Assembly (NCBI RefSeq): GCF_000219625.1
Contig: NC_018209.1
Location: 1,364,001 to 1,428,000, forward strand
Source: Zymoseptoria tritici IPO323
Taxonomy: Eukaryota; Ascomycota; Dothideomycetes; Mycosphaerellales; Mycosphaerellaceae
Length of the DNA: 64,000 nucleotides
Reading direction: 5' to 3'
Both the position numbers and the translations under genes were made by a program. The notes below the pieces were generated by a model. The model searched no databases and was not told the DNA's origin. It worked only from the letters and a program-made list of their open reading frames with translations. The first letter of the stretch is position 1. Each line of letters begins with the position of its first letter. Positions 10,019 through 20,587 of the stretch are shown here, piece by piece.

Positions 10019-11667
10019 TCAAGTAATATACCTAAACCCCGGATCCCTAAACCCCAACCCCCTCCTCTCCTCCTCCCCCAGCCCACTCAACCGCCCATCC
10101 CGTCCCCCCCTCTTCCTCACCCGATTCTCCCAAACACAATACCCAATCCCGCCACTCGCCAGCAACCCCACCAGAATTTGCGACACCAAATTGATCGTCT
10201 GACCAACCGGATACAACGGCCCATCGGTAGGCAGATAACTCCACGTCGCAATAATCCCTCCAAGTGTACCGATGGAAACGATCCAGCCGCTCGCTACGGC
10301 TCGTATGGCTGGTCCGGCGGAGTTGTTGACCCCCCAGGAGAGGAAACCGGGGCCACCGGGGAAAGCGCCGAGAGCGCAGAGGTAGAGGGATGCGTACCGC
10401 ACCGAGGTGGAAGTTTGCCAGCGGAGCAGGGAGAAGCCGACGATTGGGAAGATGGTGAAAGTCGCGAGGTAGATTCCCCGTTGACGGGTCTTATCCGACA
10501 AAAACGCCACGCCGATAGCGACGATGGAAGCGGAGACGTAGACTGGCACGGAGTAGAATTGCGCGGATATCCCTTGGTAGCCCATGTCGCGGAGCACGGT
10601 GGGCATGAAGAGGGAGAGGCCTTGCACGGTGATGTTGATGAGGAGGAAACCGAGGGCGCAGATGGTGTTGTTGATGTTGAGGATTGCGCGGCGGATGTGG
10701 GTTGGGGTGACTTTTTCGGTGGCGGTGGAGCGGGATTCGAGGAGGAGGCGGGTTGTTGCGATGTGTTTCTCGCGGGAGGTGAGGAAGGTGGAGGTGGAGG
10801 GGGATTGGGGGAGGAGGAGCGGGGCGAGAGCGCCGAGGGCCATGGTTAGAATGCCTTCGAAGAAGAAGATGTTGCTGGGAATGAGGTCAGACGAGTGAGC
10901 GCATACCATGGTGGACGAACATACCGCCATTCGTAGATTGGTGCTGCTGCGGCGCCCCATTTGGGGATTTGGGAGAGTCCTGCTGCGAGGAGGCCACCGA
11001 ATGCACCCGCCATGCTTGCTGCGGAGACGAAGATTCCCACGCGGAAGTACAACTCCTCTCTCTTGTAGAAGTTGCTCAAGAAGAATGCGATTCCCGGCAT
11101 GGTTCCACCTTCGAATAATCCCAAGAACGCTCTGGCCACACACAACTGCTCGAAAGTATGCACAAATGCCGTGCACATGCTCACGAAGCCAAAGCCTACC
11201 ACCAATGCTGGGATGTAGAATCGTGGTCCGACTTTCTTGAGGAGGATGTTGCTGGGTACTTCGACGAGGAGGTAGACGATGTAGAAGACTGAGAGGGCCC
11301 AGTTGAAGCGGTACTTGATGTCGAGTTTGAGGTCTCGGGACATGCCTTGGATTCGGGCATTGCCGATGTTGGAGCGGTCGAGGAAGCACCTGAATAATGA
11401 GAGGATCAGCTGTCGTTCGGACGATTGTGCAGCTTGCGACAGGAGGATGTCCGCAGGGTCGGCTGCACTTCTGATCCAGGGAAGAACTCACATCAAGTAG
11501 AGCACTGTGACCATCGGCACGATTTGAAGGTCCAGTTTGCGACGCACGCGGGTTTCTTCTTCGGCGGTCCATGTTGCGGCCAGAGGATCGGAGTGGAGAG
11601 AATCGCTGTGAGAGGAAGGCGAGCGCCCTTCTTGCCCTATGGACGGGCTTTTCTCATTGACGCCCAT
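10019..11667 (-). CDS. MFS transporter, anion:cation symporter (Dal5/allantoate permease-like) family
   Basis: Three exons, 11,492-11,667, 10,925-11,389 and 10,019-10,874 (minus strand), encode 498 residues. Both junctions are phase 2 (GTGAGT...TTCAG and GTATGT...CCCAG). The join across intron 1 creates the family signature YLMCFLDRSNIGNARIQGM in the first membrane helix. Then come EVPSNILLKKVGP, ARAFLGLFEGGTMPG and a disordered central loop. The second half has six more helices (for example NNTICALGFLLINITVQGLSLFMP and FPGGPGFLSWGVNNSAGPAIRAVASG). The family imports organic anions such as allantoate, ureidosuccinate, nicotinate or other vitamins at the plasma membrane. The exact substrate cannot be told here. 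The start is the only ATG before the acidic N-terminal tail (MGVNEKSPS). Confidence 0.9.
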
Positions 11668-13320
11668 GGTATGCTATGCGTCCAGAGAGAGGAAGACGTG
11701 CGAGAGGAAGCGAATGTCGCAGGAGAAGAGTAAAAAAGATGCGGTTGAGATATTTCCTCTCACCACATGGGAACAGGCAAGGAATAGACAGAAGGCCCGA
11801 GCGAGTGGACCGCGGTGCATATGTCATATATAACCTGCCCTGTCGTACTCACGTCCGCCGGTACTGCGTCTGCGTCTGCATCTGCATCTGCCGTGTCACT
11901 TCGGTTGCAGAGAAGGAAGAGGAAAAGGTTCCGAATTGTGCAGAGTAATCTTGACCAATGCGACGTCCTGGAGCTTCCCTTGAGACGGACGTAGGTCGAT
12001 GGATATACCACCTCAATGCTCGACAATAGCAGGTCAGACTTCAGAGGTACTTAGCCTCAATGCCTCAGATTCAATGTCATGGCCACGGCGTCCCGCCATC
12101 CCTCTCCATACTCATCGTCCCTCTCCCTCTCCCGTCGGGGACATCTGCGGAGAATATGCAGTGTACCCACCCACTCACCTCCGCCAAGATCTTGGAATTG
12201 CGGAGATAAGAAAAAGGTGAGGTCTTCGCGTGGAGGGTGGAGCCAACCCCGGTGTGGAGAGCTGTCTCGGCCGGACATTTGCCGGGCGATTCGAGCTGAC
12301 GAGGAAGATGGAACGCCAGTCGGTAGTTGTGTGTATGAAGACTGAAGGAGGAGATAGGGCTTCGGTAGGCGCGAGCGGAATGCTGATTACCTTAGCTAAG
12401 GCTGCCTGAGGATGATGTTGGACATCGATTGCGGCTGAACATCTGAAAGATGTATTTTCCGAGCACATCCGGAGGGTCACGCTGTGTTACACTCAAACTC
12501 GGGAAGCAGGGGCGTTCAATGCTTCGGAGAAGGATGGCACGGTCTTCTGTGCAGAAGGATGCGCCGTTCGAACGGATCGTGCGTATATCTGGATCTGGAT
12601 CTGTCGGACTCGGGTGCCACAATGCAAGATCTATTCCGAGCACGAGAATGCATCGTGGGACACAATCTCAGGGCAGGAATACTCGGTCGAAGATCTGTAC
12701 GACTTCACACTGCAGCCTACCTGGTTCGCGTATACTCATTCCGAGTCACGGTTTGTCGTCGCGGTGCGAGCGGACCATTGCCCCAGGGTTAGGGTTAGGG
12801 TCTCGCCGGTTGTCGGCCGGACTTGAGTCGAGCATGCTTTCGACGCGTGAGCATGACTACTTCTCGTGGGTCAAAAGATGATGTTACCAGATTGAGAATG
12901 AGCCTATTCTGCAAGGAGAGTGGTATGCCTCCCAGCATCGACCAAACATGACCGCGACAACTCGCAGTCTAGTCCACAAGCAGAAGAGGAGTGTTAACGA
13001 TGGAAGGCAAGAAAAAGACAGTGATCGCAGTGATCATCCAGGTACAAAAGCTTCTCTGCACGCCATTGATTCTTGACTCGACGTTATCCTTTCGACTCGA
13101 CAGCACAGCAAGGTCGTGCAGCAACGACGTCAATCATCGTCGAATGTGCACAACGCCGTCATCTGCAAGCCGCGTTGCCGATCAACGCTACACCCACCCA
13201 TTGAGTTCACTGCCGCAGCTGCCGGTCATGACGACGAGGTAAGGGCGACTTCTTCTTTTATTGATACACATCTCTTTCTGCCAGTCAACAACAACCATCC
13301 CATACACACAATACGACACA
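11668..13320. other. intergenic between divergent MFS and MRJP genes
   Basis: Divergent promoters are expected here. One open frame from about 12,415 to 12,826 on the plus strand has a protein-like look (GAFNASEKDGTVFCAEGC, later SVEDLYDFTLQPTWFAYTHS) but no ATG, so it may be a gene scrap or an exon of something I cannot assemble. A telomere-like string lies at 12,785-12,800. Confidence 0.45.
12785..12800 (+). repeat. short interstitial telomere-like repeat
   Basis: AGGGTTAGGGTTAGGG is 2.7 copies of the TTAGGG unit used at telomeres of most filamentous fungi. It stands alone, without a longer array. Confidence 0.8.
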
Positions 13321-14660
13321 ATGTTGCCTCAAATCGCGGCAGCAGCTTTGCTCTTCGCGGACAAGGCGCTGGCACAGAATGTCACTTTTCAGGACCACAC
13401 AAACACCATACTGCGGGTCGACAATGGAACGTATGGACCAGCAATTGAAGAAGTCCACTACTGTACGATATGCACCCTCTCTCATCACGAACAACACTAA
13501 CACTCCCAGACTACAAACAATGGCCGATCGGAATCGCCGTCGCTTCAGACGGCCGCATCTTCGCAACCTACACTCGTGGAGACTACGAATACACGCTCGG
13601 AGTCTGCACCAACATGACCGCCGAAGAGCCATACCCGTCCGCAGATCTCAACCTCCCAGTCTCCCAACTCAACACAACCTACAACGGCATCGACTTCGGC
13701 TCCTCCAACTCCACGGGCCTCATCTCCGTTCAAGCAATCTACATCACCCCCCAGACATCCTCCCGCCCGGAAACCCTCTGGGCAATCGACACCGGCCGCC
13801 CCACGATCCACTCCTCCACCGGCGCCGCCTCCATGCCCTACGCCCAACCCGGCGGTCCCAAACTCATCGCCATCTCCCTCTCCAACAACACAATCTACCG
13901 CACCTATACCTTCCCTCCCGACGTCCACTACCCAGACTCCTACCTCAACGACCTCCGCTTCGACTTCAACCCCAACCTCTCCTCCACCTCCGGCGCCGGT
14001 ATCGCCTACCTCGTCGACTCCTCCAACGAAGGCCGTCCAGGCTTCATCATGGTCGACCTCGCCTCCGGCAAGTCCTGGCGCCGCCTCACCCAAGACCCCT
14101 CCGTGCTCCGCGACCCCAACACCGTCCCCACCTACTTCGGCCACCCCTTCCACTTCCACACCCCGGGCCAACCCATAATCTGGCCCCAAGAAGGTCTCGA
14201 CGGAATCCAACTCTCCCCCGACGGCTCCCGCCTCTTCTACTCCCCCCTCGTCTCCACCCACCTCTTCTCCATCCCGACCTCCAACCTCCGCGAGCAGTCC
14301 CAGTTGTCAGAAATCCACGCCCGCGCCAACGTCTCCGACCACGGCCAACGCGGCGGCCAAGCGAACGGTTTCGAAGGCGACGACGCGGGGAATATTTACC
14401 AGCTCATGCCGGAGCAGAATGCGATTTACTACTTCGATCCGAACGATGGGCTGACGAAGGGGTTTGTGCGGGATCCGAGGATACTGTGGCCGGATGGAGC
14501 GAGTGTTGCCGAGGATGGATATATTTATATGAATATTAATCAGTTGCCGTTTCAGGCGGATTGGAATGATGGGATTGAGGGCAGGGTGTTTCCGGGGGCG
14601 GTGTTGAGGGCGAAGTTGCCTGAGGGGAAGGGGAAGATTCGGGGGTTGTTTGATTATTGA
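13321..14660 (+). CDS. secreted major royal jelly protein / yellow family protein
   Basis: Two exons, 13,321-13,462 and 13,510-14,660, with a 47-bp intron (GTACGA...CCCAG, phase 1), give 430 residues. The first 19 residues (MLPQIAAAALLFADKALAQ) are a signal peptide. The mature part carries the MRJP/yellow beta-propeller pattern: WPIGIAVASDGRIFATY near the start, LWAIDTGRP, YLNDLRFDFNP, AYLVDSSNEGRPGFIMVDLASGKSWRRL, GLDGIQLSPDGSRLFYSPL and an ending around PDGASVAEDGYIYMNINQL. Several Asn-x-Ser/Thr sites fit secretion. Fungal members are extracellular; their substrate is largely unknown, and some relatives of the fold are lactonases or dopachrome-converting enzymes. The C-rich codon bias in 13,620-14,340 switches to G-rich near the 3' end. 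Confidence 0.88.
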
Positions 14661-15646
14661 TGGAGGGATGAACAGGATGGTGACGGCGGAAGTTTTTGAT
14701 ATCGGATGGGATGGGACAGACTTAGCGATATAATCCAGTACGCTTCGCCTTTAAGACTAACTCTCCTGGCTTCCCACGCCCTCTTCTCAACCTCCCCAGC
14801 CTCAATACAAACCTCTTACTTCTTGCCTCTAATTCCCATCCCGCCGTACTGACCATACACCCCTACCTCACTTACTCCTACCCCTCCCACCCGCCGAAAA
14901 CATCACCTTGAGCCCCAACGTAGTCACGTAACCACGTATTCAGCACATGACCAGCCCTCGGCTCCCACCTTCGAAGCACAATCTAGAATCACAGGTCTGT
15001 AACGAAGATGGGAAGTCTTGCGTTTGAACGCTACATGTTGCGTCAATCGTTGCTTTGAAGATCTGAGAGAGAACGGGCTTTGAGGCCCACCCTCGTCCTT
15101 GAAACTTGGTGCTTGACCATCGCAGCTGGGACTATCGTACTCGGTACGAGCAACAGAATAGTAGCGGGATTCCATTCGAGGAGGTCCTGAGTCTGCAGGA
15201 AAATGTCAACAAGCCAAGAAGGAAGTCGCATGGCGGTCCCCTCAGATATCGACACGACATGGGTACCTCTCTGAGTATGGATTGAGCCTCTTACTTACAG
15301 CCTTGACCGGCTGCAATGCCTCTCCAATATTGCCGGGTAAAGTATGCAGCCGAGATGTTGACAGTACAGTAAAGAGGCAGTGTACAGCAAAGAGGCTAAG
15401 GCGTTGTTGGTAACAGTGGTCCCCATAAGAGGCCACACATCGCGTTGTCAGCGTTGGCTTCTCGCAAACCTCGAGCGATATCCTTTTTCGCAACAGAGCT
15501 GCGTCGGAGAGCATTGTGTTGTAATGGTTTCTGGAATTTCGAAAGATGTAGTTCTGGGGGCTGTGTCAGTCATGAGCCTTGGATTTTGCGACTTGGTGAT
15601 AACATAGCATACTGCAAGCTCGAGTGTCCCAATCCTTCGCTTACCC
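14661..15646. other. intergenic between convergent MRJP and GH51 genes
   Basis: The two genes converge on this stretch, so it should hold both 3' ends. Pyrimidine-rich patches occur at 14,760-14,890. I see no gene. Confidence 0.5.
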
Positions 15647-17988
15647 TCATTTGCCATCGCCCGGATATCGTCCAATTGTCTTCGCTTCAACTTCCGTGTC
15701 CAACACCGCAACGCTCAACTCCGGCAGATCGAAGACATAAGTCCCCTCTCCATCAGCCGTCAACACGGTAGTGTTCACTCCAACGACATTCACTCCGGTA
15801 GCCGGATCATTCGCCGCATACCCACCTTCTCCCAAATTCGTCAACACCGTCAACGCCGCGTTCGTACCTCCCTTCAACCCCTCAAACTTAACCTTCACCT
15901 CAACATCTACCCCATCGGTAGTGTTATACACTGCTCCCTTCCAAACCCTCGCTCCACCTCTCGCCTCATCCACCCCTGCGCCATAATACACCGGTCCAAA
16001 CTCTCCCTCAACAGCACTCGTCTGCGAAATCGGATGATGCGCAAACAAACTCCACACATACCAACTCGTACTCCTCGTCACGCTCCCCGCATCATTCTGC
16101 AACATCGTCACGGCCCACTGCCAACGATTCGTATTCCTCATCACCGGCGCATAAAACGTACCCGGAATACGATCACTGTTCCGTTCATAGCCGATCATAC
16201 TCACTGCTTCGCCGACAGTTCCCTGCCACCACGGGAGGGGTTGTAGACCGCCGTCCCAGGCTGTGCCGCCATTGGGATGTACGGCTGCGACTTCGCCCAC
16301 GATATGTCCGATGTCGTTGTCGAAGCGGGAGAATTCTTCGACCAGCTCGTCGGGTTCGCGGTAGGGGTGGTAGTCTCCGATGGCACTGGAGGGATAAGTC
16401 AGTGGTTCGCCTTCTTCCGGGTCGGAGGTGGCGGATGAGGCGATGACTTGGATGTCCGGGTAGGCGGCGGTGATGGCGGCGTAGAAGAGGGGGAAGCGAT
16501 AGGCGCGGTAGGAGTCCCAGCCGGAGGGGAAGCCGGCGAGCCAGTCTTCGTTGCCGATTTCGACGTATTGCAGGACGAAGGGTTCTGGGTGGCCGAGAGC
16601 GGCACGTTTTGAACCCCAGGGTGAGGATGCGGGACCGCGGATGAATTCGATTTGGTTGAGGGCATCGTCGATGTAGTATTGGAGGTCGGCTTCGGGGGTG
16701 ATGTCGCCGTTGAGGGCGAGGCCGGCCCAGACACCGAGGACTGATGCATCGTCAGAAGGAGGGTGAGGAAGAGCACATGGATCGACCGCTTACTGCTATT
16801 CATTTTCATGTCTTCGGCCCAGTAAAGGTATTCCATCAGTCCGAGACCATGGGTCTGCTGGTAGCCCCAGACGCCTTCGAAGCCTAGCAAGAATCAGCAC
16901 CCGGTATTCAAATCTCGGCCAGACGACGCTTACCAGGTCGATTGCGAAGCGGGCCAAGAGAATCTTTCCAGTCCCAGTACGTCTCGTTGGTATTGCCCTC
17001 AAGCATGTTACCTCCAGGGAAGCGGAAGTATGTCTTTACAGATGTCAGCCAACAGTTGATGTCTAGCATAGAGCGTTTAGACAAACTGGGTTGATCTCTT
17101 CCAAAGCCTCAGCCAGGTCGATTCTCAGGCCATTCTTCCGGCCTTTGTATGTCGGCGGGAATAGACTGATCAAGTTGAAGTCCAAGAAGTCGTCCGGGGT
17201 ACCCTGATCTCCAGTCAGTCATAATCTCAACCTTCCGAACGGTTGGAAAATCGCACTGACCCTCTGATCAAACGTAACAGCAAAAGTGTTGTTCGTACTC
17301 GGCGCATCCTTCTCCGGAACCAGCACAAATTCATGCTCCACCCACTCCCCGTTCACAGATTTGGATGGAACTTCCACACTGCCAAACACCTCGTCCGTCA
17401 AGTTGGACTGCAAGGAAGCCACGAATTTGCCGTGGTACTCTCCACGAACCCAGAAGGATCCTGTGTACGGCTGACATTTGACGTCCATGCCCCAATACCC
17501 GTCATTCTGGAAGCCAATCATCCCCTTGCCGTGATGGTCATGTCGTCCTGGACGTCCTGGGCGCCCTTTCGGCGGGCCATAGCTCGGAGGAGAAGTGGAA
17601 TTGGAGACCGAGACTCGCATCGATGAAGGCAAGGCATCAGACAATGGGTCTGTCAAGTTCTGGATGCTGAGCTGTGCGCCGTTTAGGGCGGAGTATCCGT
17701 CCAGAGAGACAGGGTAGCGTTCACTGGATTGGAAAGCTCGGTTGCGGATGAGTTCGGCGTAGATGCCGCCATCGCCGGAATTGTTGATGTCCTTTTGAAG
17801 TGTCAGTGGATTTGAACAAGGAATACGATGCAATGAACACTGCGCACCTCGTGCAGGAAGCCATAGCCGTATGGATGACCTTGCGACCCGGTCTTGTTTC
17901 CTGGAGCAGAGCTAACGATGATGTCGACTGCAAAGGTCGAAGCGAGCGAACTTGCTAAGGCAAAGATCGAGAGCTTGAGCTGGACCAT
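15647..17988 (-). CDS. abfA: alpha-L-arabinofuranosidase, glycoside hydrolase family 51, secreted
   Basis: The enzyme removes terminal alpha-L-arabinofuranosyl groups from arabinoxylan and arabinan outside the cell. Six exons on the minus strand (17,848-17,988; 17,261-17,791; 17,087-17,203; 16,934-17,033; 16,794-16,883; 15,647-16,740) give 690 residues, with introns of 50-57 bp. Residues 1-20 are a signal peptide ([20 protein letters not shown]). [28 protein letters not shown] is the typical GH51 opening, followed by a carbohydrate-binding-like region with a Pro/Gly/His-rich insert. The barrel holds [14 protein letters not shown], the acid/base Glu in VEIGNEDW (about E391) and the nucleophile Glu in [14 protein letters not shown] (about E476). 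A beta-sandwich C-terminal domain ends at YPGDGK. Length matches fungal GH51 A-type enzymes. The last exon lacks any ATG upstream of the catalytic region, so the first exon is needed. Confidence 0.93.
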
Positions 17989-18902
17989 GATGGGATGCTC
18001 AAGGAATTTGATTCAACCTTTGCATGATCGAGGGAGGACGTTCAGCACAAACATATAGATCCTGACTTCATCCGGACCAAGCGACGTCTCCGCTCGCCCA
18101 GAGGCACGCCAAGTCCGGAATATACAACCTCATGATGACATTTCGAGCCAGACACGAAAATGGTGCAGACAGAGCTGGGATGACGCTCTGATACCCGCTT
18201 TGCACTGTAGAGATGCTGTAATTCCGGATGAATATCAAACCATGCGGGCTCGACATGCAGTCCTTTTAGCCGGCCACGTCGATCAATGCGGAGTACTTCT
18301 CCCATTACTTCATAATGTGGAGTGGTCAGAACGCAGCGCTGGCAGCTCGCCGGGCCGAGCAGCATTCATTCGAATCATCCGTCGGCTGAACTGTTTTGAG
18401 CAAAAGCCCTGGACTTCGACATCGCCAGCTCGGACCGCAATACTCTTCTTTAGCCTTGGTCAAGCGGAGATTGACACGGCTTTGGGCGGGCTGCTGGTCG
18501 ATACAGGTATATCCAAGGGTTTTCTGGGATCGTGTGGTCTAATGCAAGACCAGTATTTCCATTCAAGAGGTAGAAGAAGGAAAGAAGAGACAGGACATCG
18601 GCGTCGAAGAACCTGAAAGACGGGAGCGCGGAGCAATGACTAAGCGTATGCTGCCTCAGGCTCTCCGCCAGAAGACTCTCCAAGATGTGTGTCTTCGAGT
18701 TCATTCACTGCAACACGGAAAGGCGATGTCTATTGTCGTAAAGAGCGACATTAATTTCGGGAACGTCATACTAAAAGTCATGACCGATACAGGACTACCC
18801 AGTAGGAAAACCCCCAACTGAAACCCCATCGATGCCCGCATCGTACGGACCGTCAGAACCATCACACATCTCAAGCCGAGAAGAAGAGCTCTCGCAAAAG
18901 CA
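17989..18902. other. intergenic between GH51 gene and secreted paralogue
   Basis: A 138-codon frame at 18,200-18,616 has no recognisable family. Nothing else is supported. The GH51 promoter should lie at its left side. Confidence 0.45.
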
Positions 18903-19596
18903 TTACTCCTTCTTCCATCCACCATTGCTGTTGTTGCTGTTGTAGTAGTCGTCGTTCCAACCACCATTGTCGCCACAGTTATCGCCCCAGCAGTCTCCTT
19001 CATTGTTGTCATTTCCATGTCCATCATTCCCATACCCATCATTGCCATATCCATCATTTCCATACCCATCATTTCCATCTCCATACCCATCATTACCATA
19101 TCCACCACCACCGCCACCGCCGCCTCCACCGCCACCACCACCCCAGCCAGGCTTAGCCGAGCGCTTGTCAACATCGCGCTTCTCCTTCCAGCCATTACCG
19201 TGATGTCCCTGGCCCTGACCGTAGCCCTGGGCTTTGCCATGGTTCCAGCCCTGACCATTATTCTTTCCGTGGTTCCAGTCCTGCTTCTGGTGGCCATAGT
19301 CCTCGTTGTGAGCTTCACGCTTCGCCTTGTAGCCGTCGGCGCGGCCGCCATAGTTGCTGGGGCGGTTTGCGTTGTCGCCCCAGGTGCCGCCGGAGCCCCA
19401 GGTGTTCTTGTTGTGGCCGTAGCCCTCGTTGTGGGCTTCGCGCTTGGCTTCGACTGCAACTCCGGGCTGTGTAGATGTTGTTAGCGATTCGTCGATGGGG
19501 CTGATTTGATGTGCTGGGAGAACAAACCTGATGGGCAGTTGGGGCGGCTGTCACGGCGACCGCGAAAGCGGTGGCGGCGAGGTATTTGAAGTGCAT
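18903..19596 (-). CDS. secreted Gly/Asn/Tyr-rich repeat protein with Kex2 sites, paralogue of the gene at 1935
   Basis: Two exons, 19,528-19,596 and 18,903-19,466 (minus strand), encode 210 residues. Exon 1 is again exactly 23 codons, MHFKYLAATAFAVAVTAAP, and the 61-bp intron is again in phase 0. The second exon opens VAVEAKR-EAHNEGYGH. About forty residues later KAKR-EAHNEDYGH repeats the pattern, then KEKR and DKR follow. These dibasic sites would let Kex2 release two related peptides of roughly 40-45 residues (KREAHNExYGH... units) plus a C-terminal part. That part has a run of about 12 glycines, four to five YGNDG units, a two-cysteine segment (CWGDNC) and the ending GGWKKE. Signal peptide, intron position, promoter and C-terminus match the gene at 1935-2947. 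No known family is recognised. Confidence 0.82.
18995..19140 (-). repeat. poly-Gly run and YGNDG tandem repeats
   Basis: Repeats of TATGGNAATGATGG encode YGNDG units at about 19,015-19,100, next to a (GGN)n run encoding about 12 glycines at about 19,100-19,140. Both are typical slippage-prone arrays. Confidence 0.8.
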
Positions 19597-20587
19597 TGCG
19601 GCGGTTGAGAGAGAGCTGATCGAAGTTGATCGGAATTGATGGAATTCGTTGAAGTTGTTGGATGTTGTTGCTGAATGATTGATCGCTTGTCGTACGACTC
19701 AGAGAACTTTATACCTTCTCCTGCCCTCCAGACGCATCATCCCACGTCAACATATTTTTGACATCGTCGTCGGTGCCTCTACCACAGAATGTTCTTAGAA
19801 ACAACAATCCAACAAAAATCTCCCGATCTGGATAGTGTAACACATTGCCGGATGTCCAAATCGGGATCCTGCAAAGTGAGGTTTGACTTGGCGAGACTTC
19901 ATTCGTTGCTTCAGACCTGCCGAAACGTTGAATATGCGGCCCCGGAAACAACGCATGAGCCGAAACCCTGGGGCCGTTGAGTAAGTGCTTTGTTTTCTGC
20001 CCGCTTTCACCGGTTCCTGGAAGATCGGAGGGTTTGGTGACTTGTACGTCAATGCAGGTCCAAGTTTCTTGCCGAGTGCCGGGTGGTCGGACTGCAAGAC
20101 GACCTCTTCGCTGCATTTCGGTCGCATACTTGCGTTGGATTGTTGACGAATGCCATGTACGATGTCTGCGATGCCGCAAAATCAGGATGTGCACTTCTGA
20201 CCAATCCCTGGATGGCCCGAGTGCCATATGAGCTCTGCGTGGTTTGGAGGTCATACACCTCCAATCGCTGACGTCTGGACCGTACAGCGACTGCCATGTC
20301 AATGCAGGCCGCGCAATTCTGATCGATGCATGCGTAATCAAGCTGCCACTCCTCACCGCTACATCTTGTCGACCATCAGTCCAACCGCCACCTTAGCGGT
20401 GCCCTGCATTACCTCGACAGCAGTGCCCCCTAGCTCGATCTTCCTCGCGGAAACATGTGTCTCGTGCTTGATGATGGAGGGCACCGTCTTTGCGATGTGC
20501 GATCTTGCAATCTTCTGCTGTTGAACATTGACGCTTTGGAAGTTGCAAAATGTTTCGCGGAATGAACATCCTCCTAACGGCTTCGAT
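19597..20587. other. intergenic with promoter of the secreted paralogue
   Basis: The right-to-left promoter occupies about 19,597-19,760, including TATA at 19,708-19,713. Frames up to 215 codons here overlap that promoter and show no family, so I leave them out. Confidence 0.5.
19708..19713 (-). promoter_or_regulatory. TATA box of the secreted paralogue
   Basis: On the minus strand AAGGTATAAAGTTCTCTGAG precedes the ATG by 112 bp; the partner gene has AAGGTATAAAGATCTCCAAG. A GATGTCAAA motif lies upstream of TATA in both. Confidence 0.75.

Noticed and set aside
13379..14539. 386-codon plus-strand frame rich in Arg/Pro/His overlapping the MRJP gene, and a 238-codon frame on the other strand
   Set aside because: Both are shadows of the C-rich MRJP reading frame; the MRJP frame alone has family motifs, signal peptide and a matching intron.
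18903..19596. Classical alpha-pheromone precursor
   Set aside because: The units are 40-45 residues, lack the short repeated W-C...C-W type peptide, and differ from each other.
1935..19596. RiPP (dikaritin-like) biosynthetic cluster around the Kex2-site proteins
   Set aside because: No UstY/DUF3328, tyrosinase or other maturation gene is seen nearby; neighbours are unrelated housekeeping, transport and hydrolase genes.
19709..20356. 215-codon minus-strand frame upstream of the secreted paralogue
   Set aside because: It overlaps the TATA box conserved between the two paralogues and has no recognisable domain.
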